A stretch of DNA of 64,000 nt from Dyella japonica DSM 16301. GTDB taxonomy: Bacteria; Pseudomonadota; Gammaproteobacteria; Xanthomonadales; Rhodanobacteraceae. Position numbers and translations under genes: made by a program. Position 1 is the stretch's first letter; every line of letters starts with the position of its first letter. The stretch is taken from assembly GCF_001010355.1 (NCBI RefSeq), contig NZ_JPLA01000013.1:186418-250417 (forward strand). The letters are read 5' to 3'. This document shows positions 53,501 through 61,805 of this stretch, in pieces. The notes beneath the pieces were generated by a model. It did not search any database. It saw only the letters and a list, made by a program, of their open reading frames with translations, and had not been told where the DNA came from.

Positions 53501-56500
53501 AAGCGTGCCATGCAGCACGGTAAGCGTGACGCCCACCGTGCCTGCGCCCGCATCCACATCGCTGATGCTGATGCCGCTGATGGCGAGTACGACGTCTTCC
53601 AGCCCGTTCTGCGTGCCGGGCAGCTGATTCTGTGGCGCCACGTTCTGGTGGACGTAACCCGCGTTGGCGGCGACCTGCACGCCTTCGCCAAGATTCACCA
53701 CGACCTGACCCAGCGGCGAGGACGTATCCGTGTCGATGCGCACGCGCAACGTGCCGGTTGGCAGCGCATAGGTGGCACTGGCGGGCGCATCGATACGGAA
53801 TGCACCACTGGGCAGCGCGCCAAAGCTGAAGTTGCCGTTCGCGTCGGTGACGGTGGTGAAGCTGCGATTGTCGGCGGTGGTGGCGAGATTGCCGTCGAGT
53901 CCGCCCCAGGTCAGCGTGACCGTCTGGCCGGCCAGACCTGGACCATCCGGCGTGGTGCTGGTGGTGGCGCTGGCTGTGTCGTTCCATAGCGTGCCGCTGA
54001 TGACGCCCAGTCCCGCGCCCTCGCTGAGCACATAGGTATTCACGCCGCCCTGACCGGTGCGTTCGCCCGTCGAGCTTCCTGCTGGCCCAACCAGTGAGCC
54101 GCCCCATTGGGTAAAGCTGTCGGACAGGCTCGTCCAGGTCAGCGTGGCGTTGTTGCCGGGCTCCGGTGCCAGGTCCGGTACGGTGACGTTATAGGTGAAC
54201 CGCACGCTGTCGCCCGGATTGAGTTGGCCGAAGTGCACGGTGACGCCGTTGCTGGTGTCGACGGTCACGCCAGGAGGCAGATTGCCCAGCGTGTAGGCCG
54301 TGCCGTTGATGATCAGGCCGTTGAAGGTGTAAGCGCTGCCGCCGGCGAAATTGTCGCTGAGCACCACATCGAACGCGGGCGAGCCACCGTTCTGGGTGAA
54401 GCTCACGGACACCGTGGCCATGCCGGTGGTGGCGGTGACGTTCGGCGTGAAATCGATGATCTGCTTGTTGAGGCCATTGAACGACGGCTCGACGATGTCC
54501 TCGTACACGGGCTGGCTGGTGGACAAGGCCGTGGTGCCGGCGAACTCGGCGGCCACCACGGGCAGCGCATCGCCGGCGGTATTGGACGCCTGGTTGAGCA
54601 CCCGCGCGTTGAACTCCAGCGCGAAGCCCTCCACATCCGGGTCGATATCCGTGTTGGTGATGTTGCCGAAGTGGAAGCTGATCACCGTATTGCCGTTGGC
54701 ATCGGTGCTGATGGTGATCTGCGAGGGATTGAATACGCCCGTGGCGCCAGGCCCGGACAGATCGGGCAGCAAAGGTTGCGCCTGCGGACTTTCGGCATTG
54801 CCCACGATGTTGAGCGTGCCGCCGGTGACCAGGTTGCCGATGCTGCTGACGATGCCGTTGTTGGAAATGAACACCAGGCGCACCGTGCCGTCGTTGATGA
54901 AGCCGATGCCATTGGGCAGGGTGATCTGCAACACGAAGTCGTTGGTGATGCCTTGCGCGAACGCGCCAACGGCTCGGTAGTGGATCACTTCGCCAACCGT
55001 CACGTTTTCGTTGTCGCCATCGGTCGGGCTGGCCGGAGAAGTCTGCGGCAAGCCGCCGACGCGGGAGAGGTAGACGCCTCGAAGCACGGGAACCGTGAGC
55101 GTGGACGCTGCGCTGTAATCGTTCAGCACGCCGCTGTTGAGCAGGCCGTCCGCGCCGGTGCGCTCGCCGCTGTTGGGACCGTCGAGGCTGGTCCACGCCA
55201 CGGTGGCCGTGTTGTCGAAACTGGCGACGCTCGCCGCACTCGCGTTGACCGTGCCGTTGACGCGGATGACGATGCTGCCGCCGGTGGGGATGTCGACCCG
55301 GGCGCCCGAGGCGGTCTGCAGCACCCCGTTGACGATCACGAAGTCCTGGCCGCCGTTGTTGCTCGCGCCGCCGCTGTAGGTCACGCCCAGGATGGTGTAG
55401 CCGCTCATCTGGGTCGGCAGCACATCGTTGAGGCTGATGTCGTAGGCGTTGAAGTCCGCGCTGCTGGAGCCGTTGGTGATGATGATCTGGTAGGTGACGG
55501 GAATGGTTTCTTCCACGCCGAACGGGGGCAGGGGATCGGTGGTCTGCTGGATGGTGAGCGTAGGCTCGCGGATCACGATGGTCGGCGCCGCGCCCGCCGA
55601 AGCCACCGTGCGGTCGATGGCGGTGGCGCCGTTGGGCGTATCGCCATCCGGATCGCTGTAGACGATCTGCGCCGGGTTGGAAAGCGTGGTGCCGGCCTGG
55701 TTGGAGATCACATTGCTGGCCACCAGGCGCACGCGTATCACGAACGCATTGTTGCCGGTGTTGTTGTCGCCGTTGGCCGTACTTGCGCTGAAGGTGAACA
55801 AGGCATCGACGCCATCCGCGCCCAGTGTGCCGCCGCTGCCGCTGAGGCCGCTGATCACCACGTTGCCATTGAAGTTCGCCAGCAACGCGGCCGATCCGCC
55901 GCTGGTGGTGATGATCTGGTAGCCGGTGCCGTTGAAGCTGGTGTCCAGCCGCATGCCGGCGGGGATCAGGTCCTGCAGCCGCAAGGACTGGGTCGAGCCT
56001 TCCGGCAGGGTGACCACGATGTCGTAGAGCATGCTCTCGCCGATCACCAGGTCGCTGCCATTGGTCTGCGGGGCGCTGGAGTCGCTGTTGTCCAGGCTGC
56101 CGCCGGCATACACCACGCGTACCGTTGGCGCGGCGACTTGCTCGGCCGCCGTTTCGCTGATGCTGCCGACGAAGTTGGCGCCGCCCTCGGTGCTGGCGTA
56201 GTGCAGCAGATCGGCGGTGCTTTGCAGCGTGCTGCTTGCCGCGATGCTGGCGTTTACCGTGACGTCGTAGGTGATGATGATGACGTTGGCGCCGGTGGCA
56301 TCGGCTGCCGAGCCGGCGCGTCCGGCGGTCAGCGTGCCGGTGCCGTTCGCGTCCAGCAAGGTGATGGTATTGCCGCTGACGGAGTAATCCACGCCCAGCA
56401 CCAGGGCCGTGCCATCGCCACGATAAAGGTGCAGATTGGCGCTGGCCAGCGATCCGCCGACGAACGAGAAGCCGGTGGGCAACAAGATATCGGTGCTCAA

Positions 56501-59500
56501 ATCGAAGGCCGCGCCGCCGCCGGTGTTCTTCAGCTCCGTGGCCATGCGCAAAGTATCGCCGGCATCGATGCCGGTAATGTCGCCGTTGACGGCCTTGGGA
56601 TCGGTGATGCTGCCAGTGAACGGCGCACCGCCGGTGCCGGGCGCGGACCAGGTGCCGGTGGTGCCCGTGATCGTGCCATTGGTGCTTGATACGACACCGT
56701 GGACGATCGATACCTCAGGCTCGGCAATCGAGCTGATCACCGCGATCTCTTCGGATGAAAGCAGGTGCGTGTGATCGATGGTGGTGGTCTGGTCGGACTT
56801 GGCCAGCACGCTGAGCGCGCGCTGGTCCGCGAACGGCTGATTGCCCACCACCACCGTGAATTGCACCTCGATGCGCGAACCCACCGTGGCTGCGGTCGCA
56901 AAGCTGCCGAAGTTGAACACGATGGCGTTGCCGGCACCGGTGGTCACCGACAGCAGTCCGCCGGCGTTGGTATTGCCCGCGCCCAGATGCCACTGATCAA
57001 CGCCATTGCCCTGCGTCCAGCTAATGCCGGTGATGTCGAACAAGGGCAGCGGCATATAGGCCGAGAGCGACATGTTTTCGTAGTCGCCGGTGACCAGGTC
57101 GTAGCTCATGGTGAAGGTGACGACATCGCCGGGACGCAGCTCGCCATTGGCCGGTACCGCACCGCCATTGACCGAGGAGATGGCGATGTCCACGTCGCTG
57201 ACCGGCACCGTCTCGGTGCGTGCGTCGGTATCGCCGACCACGCCCGTGCCCAGGTTGACGGGATCTTCCAGCACGGTGGCGTCGACGCTGGCGTTGTTGC
57301 TGATCGAATCGCCTTCGTTGATTTCGCTTTGCGGATACACCGTGGTATAGGCCTGGCTCACCACGGCCTGGTAGCTGATCACCACCTTGGTGGCGCCTTG
57401 CTGTATCGCATCGAAGGCGAGGTCGCCCTGCAAGCCACCAAGCTGGCCTCGCGCATTGAGTATCGACTGGCCGATATCGAAGGCCAGCGAGGTCGTGCCG
57501 TCGGCGTTCACGATGGTGGTGACCACCAGCGCCACGGTCTGCGTGACGCCGTTGAGCGAGATGCTCATGGTGGGGGTGCCGCTGAGCGTCTGACCGTCGC
57601 CGAGCGTGTCCTTCACCAGGAAGTGACCCTGGTTGAATATGTTCATGCCGAAGGCGAAGTAGTCCGACAGATCCAGCTCGACGGAATAGGTGAGCCGGTC
57701 GCCGGGCGTGAGGCCGGGAGTGCCGATATCGCCGGTGATGGCGGCCGTCTTGTACAGGCTGAGCGATTGCACCACGAATGACGTGGCGGGCCCGGTACCC
57801 GAGAGCGCCACTTCGGTTGCCGGCGGCGTCAGGTCGCGCGGGTCCAGTGGTGTCCATTCGCCGGTCGCGGATGCGCCGTCGACCGTGATGGTGACGGCAG
57901 CGCCGGTGGCTGGATTGAGTATCGGGTCGCCATTGGCATCGGCCTGTGGCACGAAGAACGCAATGTTGATGTCGGAGGGGCCGGTGAGCGCGGCATACGT
58001 GACCGAGTAGTTCGCCACGTAGGCGCCACCGGCGAGTGCCGCCTGGATCAAGGTGGGATTGCTCAGCACAGTGCCGTTGGCCAGCATCACTTCCGTCACC
58101 ACGCCGCCGGCGCTGGGTGTGATCGCGGTGACCATGATGTCCGACGGCAGGTTCTGCGTAACCACGACGTCGGTGAGCGATTGCCCGGGCGCAGGCGAGG
58201 CAGTGACGGTGATGCTTCGAGCGTAATTCGGGCCCGACGAGGTTTTCCCTTCCGGCGTGTTCACCGTCTGGGTCAGCGTGATCACGGTCGGATGCACGGC
58301 GTAGCTGTGCGTGGCCGCTTCGATCAGCGACGGATCCTGCGTGGGGTTGTCCAGCGAATCGTTGCCGAACTGGAAGCCGCCTTGCGCAAGGATGGAAAGA
58401 TTGGGAGATCCGTTGGAAAACGCCGTGTCGGCGAGGTTGCTCAGATGCGCGGTGACCTGCACGTCGACGGATGGCTGTGCACTGCCCACGCTGGCATAGG
58501 GCAATTGCAGCACCACCAGCTCGTCGCCCGGTCGCAGCCCATAGTTGGCGGCGTGGAGCACGACGGCCTGGCCGGTGGCGTCCTTGGCCAGTGGATGCAC
58601 GGCATTGCCGCTGGCATCGAAGGTGATCACATAAGCCGTGACCGGACGCCCAAGATAGGTGGCGGAAACAAAGCTCACGCCATCGTCGCCGTCCTTGCCG
58701 GTGGCAGGAAAGAACAGATCGATGAAGGGCGCGTAGCCGTCCTGGGTGGAAGTGTTGGTGAACGATGCCGTGAAGGTGACTTGGTCGCCCAACAGGACGT
58801 CGCCACCGGCCGACGACAACGTCACGGTGGGGCTGGCATCGACCAGCAGGCCTTGAAAGCCGGCGCGGGCTTCGGCGCTGATCGCGAGCGGATGATCGAT
58901 GGCGCCGTCGTGCACCTCCAGCGTCCAGTTGCCGCCCGCAGCGACGCTTCCCGTGTTGTCGCTGGACGCTGCCACGCCGGCGCCGGTCCAGTGGGCAAGC
59001 TCGTGTACCAGGGCTTGTCCCGAAGCATCCGCACCTACATTGCAGCCCAGCAGCAGGATGTCCGCATCGGCGGTGAGCGATGAGCGCCACGATGCGAGTT
59101 CGTTGCCAAGCTGATCGATGGTGCTGCTGGTGATCGTGCGGTCGCCCAGGGTGAATTGTCCCGGCGCGCCGTGCGACACGATCTGGATCGAATCCACCTT
59201 GCCCAGGCGATCGAGCGCCGCCGAGATGGCAGCCAAGCCATCCTGGCCCGGCTGTACCACCAGCACCGAAACGTTGGATGGCAAGTCCTTGGCGAGTTCC
59301 GTACCGTTCTGGATGCGGCTGTCGATGACCAGCAGCTCGCGCGCTGCCGAAGGCGCCGGTGCGGTGGCGGCGGCGCGCGGCGTCAGCGTCAGGCCGTGCG
59401 TCTGAAACGCTGCCGGCTCCGTGTCTGCAAAGCGCTCGGCGACGTGATGCTGCTCAGTGGCAGCGGCGGCCGCGCCGTCGAACATGATGCGGGGCTCCAG

Positions 59501-59563
59501 GGCGATCGCCTGGCCGTGGGGTCTTAAGGGATTGCCCCATCCATGACTGGACACAAGAGCCAT
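47588..59563 (-). CDS. Giant VCBS/DUF4347 surface adhesin
   Basis: 3991 residues. The N-terminus has no hydrophobic signal peptide; it carries a LEPRIMFDGA motif near residue 25, as in other large exported surface proteins. A DUF4347 domain (about 75-235) has SHG (His131) and LLGCNVG (Cys174). Then follow DUF11-type repeats (about 240-1830), an SdrD B-like domain near 1855 (VISGTLWNDTA), a cadherin-like segment (about 1990-2050) and 13 VCBS-type repeats (about 2118-3824). The C-terminal 165 residues have no RTX nonapeptides. It heads an operon with TolC-like, HlyD and M50 proteins, its likely export route. A biofilm or surface-adhesion role is inferred from architecture. Confidence 0.9.
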   Translation of the reverse strand: MALVSSHGWGNPLRPHGQAIALEPRIMFDGAAAAATEQHHVAERFADTEPAAFQTHGLTLTPRAAATAPAPSAARELLVIDSRIQNGTELAKDLPSNVSVLVVQPGQDGLAAISAALDRLGKVDSIQIVSHGAPGQFTLGDRTITSSTIDQLGNELASWRSSLTADADILLLGCNVGADASGQALVHELAHWTGAGVAASSDNTGSVAAGGNWTLEVHDGAIDHPLAISAEARAGFQGLLVDASPTVTLSSAGGDVLLGDQVTFTASFTNTSTQDGYAPFIDLFFPATGKDGDDGVSFVSATYLGRPVTAYVITFDASGNAVHPLAKDATGQAVVLHAANYGLRPGDELVVLQLPYASVGSAQPSVDVQVTAHLSNLADTAFSNGSPNLSILAQGGFQFGNDSLDNPTQDPSLIEAATHSYAVHPTVITLTQTVNTPEGKTSSGPNYARSITVTASPAPGQSLTDVVVTQNLPSDIMVTAITPSAGGVVTEVMLANGTVLSNPTLIQAALAGGAYVANYSVTYAALTGPSDINIAFFVPQADANGDPILNPATGAAVTITVDGASATGEWTPLDPRDLTPPATEVALSGTGPATSFVVQSLSLYKTAAITGDIGTPGLTPGDRLTYSVELDLSDYFAFGMNIFNQGHFLVKDTLGDGQTLSGTPTMSISLNGVTQTVALVVTTIVNADGTTSLAFDIGQSILNARGQLGGLQGDLAFDAIQQGATKVVISYQAVVSQAYTTVYPQSEINEGDSISNNASVDATVLEDPVNLGTGVVGDTDARTETVPVSDVDIAISSVNGGAVPANGELRPGDVVTFTMSYDLVTGDYENMSLSAYMPLPLFDITGISWTQGNGVDQWHLGAGNTNAGGLLSVTTGAGNAIVFNFGSFATAATVGSRIEVQFTVVVGNQPFADQRALSVLAKSDQTTTIDHTHLLSSEEIAVISSIAEPEVSIVHGVVSSTNGTITGTTGTWSAPGTGGAPFTGSITDPKAVNGDITGIDAGDTLRMATELKNTGGGAAFDLSTDILLPTGFSFVGGSLASANLHLYRGDGTALVLGVDYSVSGNTITLLDANGTGTLTAGRAGSAADATGANVIIITYDVTVNASIAASSTLQSTADLLHYASTEGGANFVGSISETAAEQVAAPTVRVVYAGGSLDNSDSSAPQTNGSDLVIGESMLYDIVVTLPEGSTQSLRLQDLIPAGMRLDTSFNGTGYQIITTSGGSAALLANFNGNVVISGLSGSGGTLGADGVDALFTFSASTANGDNNTGNNAFVIRVRLVASNVISNQAGTTLSNPAQIVYSDPDGDTPNGATAIDRTVASAGAAPTIVIREPTLTIQQTTDPLPPFGVEETIPVTYQIIITNGSSSADFNAYDISLNDVLPTQMSGYTILGVTYSGGASNNGGQDFVIVNGVLQTASGARVDIPTGGSIVIRVNGTVNASAASVASFDNTATVAWTSLDGPNSGERTGADGLLNSGVLNDYSAASTLTVPVLRGVYLSRVGGLPQTSPASPTDGDNENVTVGEVIHYRAVGAFAQGITNDFVLQITLPNGIGFINDGTVRLVFISNNGIVSSIGNLVTGGTLNIVGNAESPQAQPLLPDLSGPGATGVFNPSQITISTDANGNTVISFHFGNITNTDIDPDVEGFALEFNARVLNQASNTAGDALPVVAAEFAGTTALSTSQPVYEDIVEPSFNGLNKQIIDFTPNVTATTGMATVSVSFTQNGGSPAFDVVLSDNFAGGSAYTFNGLIINGTAYTLGNLPPGVTVDTSNGVTVHFGQLNPGDSVRFTYNVTVPDLAPEPGNNATLTWTSLSDSFTQWGGSLVGPAGSSTGERTGQGGVNTYVLSEGAGLGVISGTLWNDTASATTSTTPDGPGLAGQTVTLTWGGLDGNLATTADNRSFTTVTDANGNFSFGALPSGAFRIDAPASATYALPTGTLRVRIDTDTSSPLGQVVVNLGEGVQVAANAGYVHQNVAPQNQLPGTQNGLEDVVLAISGISISDVDAGAGTVGVTLTVLHGTLALGSAAGVTVSGSNTSQLVITGTIANINAALATLTYIGLPNYNGDDTLSIVTNDQGNFGDANGDGIPGQNPGDALTATGAVAIVLQPVNDPPSAVPDTDDAVEAGGTNNQTEGVDPKGNMLDNDTDVDIATNGDFLTLTGVQLLPGGPVVAPLANGGTASVTGLYGTLYFLANGSYQYVVDNGNPTVQALRTCGQTLTETFSYTAVDTGALGTGSTLTITIHGANDTPVGVPDVGNAVEKGGVNNGTAGSDATGNVLANDTDVDSAANGEVLSVYGVRTHSASGVGPVVLVTAGTTSASGGAVLNGLYGTLTIGADGSYVYTVFDNNATVQALMAGETLNDTFDYAVEDAGGLLSITQLNIVIHGSNDNPVATDDVAQAQAASTNDDTHESNPSGNVILFASRPGNPTDPGGNGIDYDVDHADQPNTNLTVTGAASGGSLTGALDPVGVITGLYGTLTIHADGSYTYNVDSANATVLALSAGQTVLDVFTYQIVDTEGLTARANLTITVHGAEDPPVAQNVTSFAREAGGVNNATPGLDPTGDATVNSLDPDGDPITVIGIRTGDVAGTGTAGTVGTALAGLYGTLTIDADGTYRYVVDNSNATVQALRTASDVLREDFTFTITDGVFQSSAEIHIFISGQNDNPVASDDAANATEAGGLNNNRPGVDPAGNVLGNDTDVDAGDALAVTAIRTGAEAGTGTAGTVGAELAGQFGWLTVNADGSYAYRVNNTLAAVQALRSSTDTLTESFSYTVTDLAGATDVATLTIVIHGSNDTPVAVDDAATAVEAGGINNGTPGVNPTGNVLSNDSDVDAFGEALRVTGFDSATTHGNAGESLAGTYGTLTLNADGTYSYVLDNNNAAVQALRTSGDTLSETFNYSIADVDGAVSSAQLVIVIHGANDAPHANDDTADAIEAGGINNGTPGTSPSGNLLSNDTDVDANDTMVVSGVRVGPLSAGGTVTGIPSHSQVSIAGTYGTLLVSDNGDYTYQLDDSSPVVQALQPGQTLTEIFSYMSLDAAGAPGAAQLTITIHGSNDTPTATVMTVSATEAGGVSNATSGVDPTGNVLSVVTDVDAGPGDLSVVAFDNGQNSGTVGDALAGKYGSITLNADGSFQYLVDNNNAAVQGLRTSTDRLIETFNVTVSDQFGATTTTQIVVVIHGANDAPVAHDDIADAFEAGGADNNSPGVNPSGDVLLNDTDVDSVANGETKTVIAIRTGAESGTGTAGTLGTELRGLYGWLTILPDGTASYRLDNDDPTVQALRGSNDTLSESFTYTMSDTDGLTDAATITIVIHGANDAPVAVNDTATAIEAGGVNNGTPGFNPSGNVLTNDSDVDAGDQLSVAGVLGAGGFGGAGAVVAGRYGTVVVNADGSYSYQLDNDNADVQALRLPTDTLTEVFVYTVHDLAGATATATLTITIHGANDNPHAVSDLGVAVETGGLNNATAGTDPSGNVLANDTDVDANDSKTVDGIRAGGLLSPGPLQSISAATTVAGQYGTLVIAPDGSYHYALDNDLAAVQALLPGQSLIEVFTYRVVDRLGASDTTELRIVIQGSNDTPIAIDDSATAVEAGGIHNGTPGVDPVGNVLDNDTDVDGVANGETKQVVDYRTASGSSSVAGQALAGAYGTLTIGADGSYQYVVDNNNPLVQALRTRDQTLTEVFSYTMRDANGATSVAHLTITIQGSNDNPVAVDDSGQVSDQTPGQQVGGQVLPNDSDVDAGDALVVKSVRAGAENEAGAELPVGQKIAGRYGSLVLNADGSYVYTIDMSNPAVLAAAGLGQVLDDVFTYTIADLAGATDSAQLVIHLNISAPRPPLSTIGPQFPDRPGVYVSGLSLPEVDPKVYVLPAVNDVAQDQAETAIATGGNDPQYISFDLINAQSIGEGLGLVPGQVVHHAVQRSQQLAAFDLAKLFARHGRVSLSADGLLPDPSIFASTPGGLASGEFLRDASGHLTARGFRDQLRDAANRRPLHGR
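48090..53210 (-). repeat. Array of 13 VCBS-type repeats in the adhesin
   Basis: Each unit is about 131 residues (roughly 394 bases). It has the order EAGGxNNGTPG, GNVLxNDTDVD, a variable strand region, YGTLTINADGSY, VQAL, TLTETFSYTV and TIHGANDxPVA. Repeats three, four and thirteen deviate most. Close DNA similarity between units makes copy-number change by recombination likely. Confidence 0.88.
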
Positions 59564-59827
59564 ATGCGGTACCCCGAATAGCGGCCGCGTTTATCGAACG
59601 TCGTCGGTTTAACCCAGTCACGACGATCTTCTTTTCATCCACTCCCCGCGGAAATCGGCTGCCCCGTCGCTAGTCAAGGACAGTTCTATGCAAGGCTAAG
59701 GATGCGCATTTGCCGCGTATAAGCAGCGTCAAGAATTGCGGTGCACAAAAGCATGGAAGATGTGATTTCCAAGCCACCCTGGCCCGAAGGCCGTACTCCA
59801 TGAAGTCGCGCGACGTGCGCGCCGCGC
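59564..59827. other. Upstream region of the adhesin operon
   Basis: The 264 bases between the mechanosensitive channel stop and the adhesin ATG hold no credible gene. They should contain the promoter of the five-gene export operon. I see no convincing -35/-10 pair and no strong terminator for the preceding gene. Confidence 0.5.
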
Positions 59828-61477
59828 TCAACCATTCCAGTGCGCCTGCGGCACGACCTTCGGCTCCGCCGGATCACCCACGTAGTGAGGCGACATGATC
59901 TGCACGCCGGCCGCGTTGAAGTTGTCCTGGATGCGTGAATGCAGGTCGTGCAGGATGTCCAGCCGCAGGCTGGTATCCACGATGCGCACGTGCAGCAGGT
60001 ATTCCACGTAAAAGTCGGACAGCGCGGTCTGCAATACGAAGGGCGCGGGTTCCGGCAGCACCTGCGCGGTCGCCTTGGCGGCGTCCACGAGCATGTGCTG
60101 CACCTGCCGCCACGGCGCGTCATAACCGATAGTGACGGTGGTGGTGAGCCACATGCCGGGACCTTCCGGGTTGCGCGAATAGTTCTGCAGCTGGCTGCCG
60201 AGCACCACATTGTTGGGAATGCTCACTTCCACGCCCGTGATGGTGCGCAATCGCGTGGTGAACAGGCCGATCTGCAGCACCACGCCCTCGGTGTTGCCGC
60301 TCTTGATCAGGTCGCCCACGCGCATGGTGCGTGAATAGATGATGGTGAAACTCGCGGCGGCCTGGCCGATGATGCCCGAGGCGCCGAGCGAGACCATCAG
60401 GCCGACCAGCACGCTCAGGCCCTTGAAGGCCTCGGTCTGGGCGCCGGGCAGATACGGATAGGCCATCGCCACGGCAAACAGCCAGATCGCGGCTACCACC
60501 AGCTTGCGCGTGGGCTCGGCGAGCTCCGAGTCGATCTCAAGCAGTTTGAAGCGCCCGCTCTGCACACCGCGAAACGTCACGCTGATGGCCTGCGTGATCA
60601 CTCGCGCCGCAAAGAGGATCACCGCGGCGGTGAGCAGGCCGGGCAGGGCGCCCGCGATCGTCACGCCCCATTGCTTCAACTTTTCCACGACCCATCCGCG
60701 CATGGCCTCCGACCATGGCTGGGTGTACGGAAACTGCGCCAGCACAAAGCGCAGCCATTCCTCGATGATGGCCAAAGCCACCAGCCAGAAGATCACACGC
60801 ACAAACCATGAGGCGATGGTGCGTGCATTGAGCGCGAACTGGCGCGCCGATTCATGGCGGATGGCCAGCAGGCGCCGCTCCAGCCAGCGCTGCAGCGCGC
60901 TATCGATCCGTCGCCCCAGCCATCGCAGCGTCACCAGTATCGCCAGCGTCAGCGCCGTAGCCAGGGCGGACCAGACGATGGCCTGGGTCAGTCGTCGGGG
61001 CGAGTTGGCGCTGTTGGCGGCTTCGACAGCCGCCGTCAGCTGCTGCGTGATATGGGCCTTCGCCTCGGCCATCGTTTCGTTGTTGAGTTTGTCCAGATCG
61101 TCTGGCGTGAAGATCGCCACCACTTCGCCGTTCAAAAGGATGAGCGCACCCTGCGGCAGGTCCTTGAACGTCAGGTCGACCGCCGGGCTCTTTGCCGCGA
61201 TGTGCGCGATATTCTCCGCCCCCGTGGCAGCCCTCAGCGCGGGCGACCGGCCCATGAAGTATGAGCGGAACGTGGTGATCTCGCGATTGAAATAGCGCAG
61301 CTGCGCCTGCGCCTGGGCCTGCGGCTGCTCCGGCGCCGATACCGACGCCGACGATGCGGCGGCCTCCTGGGGTGCGGGCGATGCGTAGCCGGCTGGAGCC
61401 CACGCGGCCGTTGCCGTGAGCATCGCCACAGCCGCCATGCGTGCAGCCGCCAGCCAAAAGCGCGTCGACACTTTCAT
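59828..61477 (-). CDS. MscS-family mechanosensitive channel
   Basis: 549 residues from the ATG at 61477, with AAGGA eight bases upstream; the longer frame is not preferred. A signal peptide and periplasmic N-terminal region (about 30-160) precede several membrane segments. The pore helix region (VGLMVSLGASGIIGQAAASF) and the beta/Sm-like domain (GDLIKSGNTEGVVLQIGL, VSIPNNVVLGSQLQNYSR) are typical of MscS. Such channels release solutes when membrane tension rises. It lies upstream of the adhesin on the same strand but 264 bases away, so a shared transcript is uncertain. Confidence 0.9.
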   Translation of the reverse strand: MKVSTRFWLAAARMAAVAMLTATAAWAPAGYASPAPQEAAASSASVSAPEQPQAQAQAQLRYFNREITTFRSYFMGRSPALRAATGAENIAHIAAKSPAVDLTFKDLPQGALILLNGEVVAIFTPDDLDKLNNETMAEAKAHITQQLTAAVEAANSANSPRRLTQAIVWSALATALTLAILVTLRWLGRRIDSALQRWLERRLLAIRHESARQFALNARTIASWFVRVIFWLVALAIIEEWLRFVLAQFPYTQPWSEAMRGWVVEKLKQWGVTIAGALPGLLTAAVILFAARVITQAISVTFRGVQSGRFKLLEIDSELAEPTRKLVVAAIWLFAVAMAYPYLPGAQTEAFKGLSVLVGLMVSLGASGIIGQAAASFTIIYSRTMRVGDLIKSGNTEGVVLQIGLFTTRLRTITGVEVSIPNNVVLGSQLQNYSRNPEGPGMWLTTTVTIGYDAPWRQVQHMLVDAAKATAQVLPEPAPFVLQTALSDFYVEYLLHVRIVDTSLRLDILHDLHSRIQDNFNAAGVQIMSPHYVGDPAEPKVVPQAHWNG

Positions 61478-61805
61478 GTCACGTTTCCTTAAGCGCCCCA
61501 CTGGCGTCGAGAATCGATGCACGGTCCCCAATTGGCAACTGGAAAACTACGGCGTCTTCACTTCGTAAAACTACGTAAAAGCGGTCACGGCCGCCTCCGG
61601 GGCCGCGCGCGGGTTTTTGCGAGATCCACGTATCGGCCCGCATGCGGCATTGCGCCGCCTTTTAATTTCGCGGATCGACGCCACGTTGTTACCATCCCCC
61701 TGATTTGGCCCCGGATCGCGCGCTTTGCGGTCGCCGGCTGTGCTGTTCTGGAAATAATCTGCAAGGAGTCGCAGCGCCCCCATGTCTTGCTGAGAGGAGT
61801 AATAG
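61478..61805. other. Divergent intergenic region with short direct repeats
   Basis: No gene is supported in these 328 bases. AAAACTACG occurs twice (61543-61551 and 61567-61575), the second within GTAAAACTACGTAAAAG. These repeats could be regulator sites for the channel gene or for the AraC-type gene that starts at 61806. Further on, a GC-rich hairpin-like stretch is followed by five T near 61613. Confidence 0.45.

Noticed and set aside
45785..53989. 2734-codon open reading frame on the plus strand
   Set aside because: It runs antisense across the first HlyD gene, the TolC-like gene and the VCBS repeats, has no family motifs, and is an artefact of high-GC codon use and repeated sequence.
54107..56689. 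860-codon plus-strand open frame
   Set aside because: Antisense to the DUF11-type repeats of the adhesin; low-complexity, no recognisable motif.
41778..59563. Classical RTX type I secretion system
   Set aside because: No ABC ATPase gene and no GGxGxD nonapeptide repeats or RTX C-terminal signal in the adhesin.
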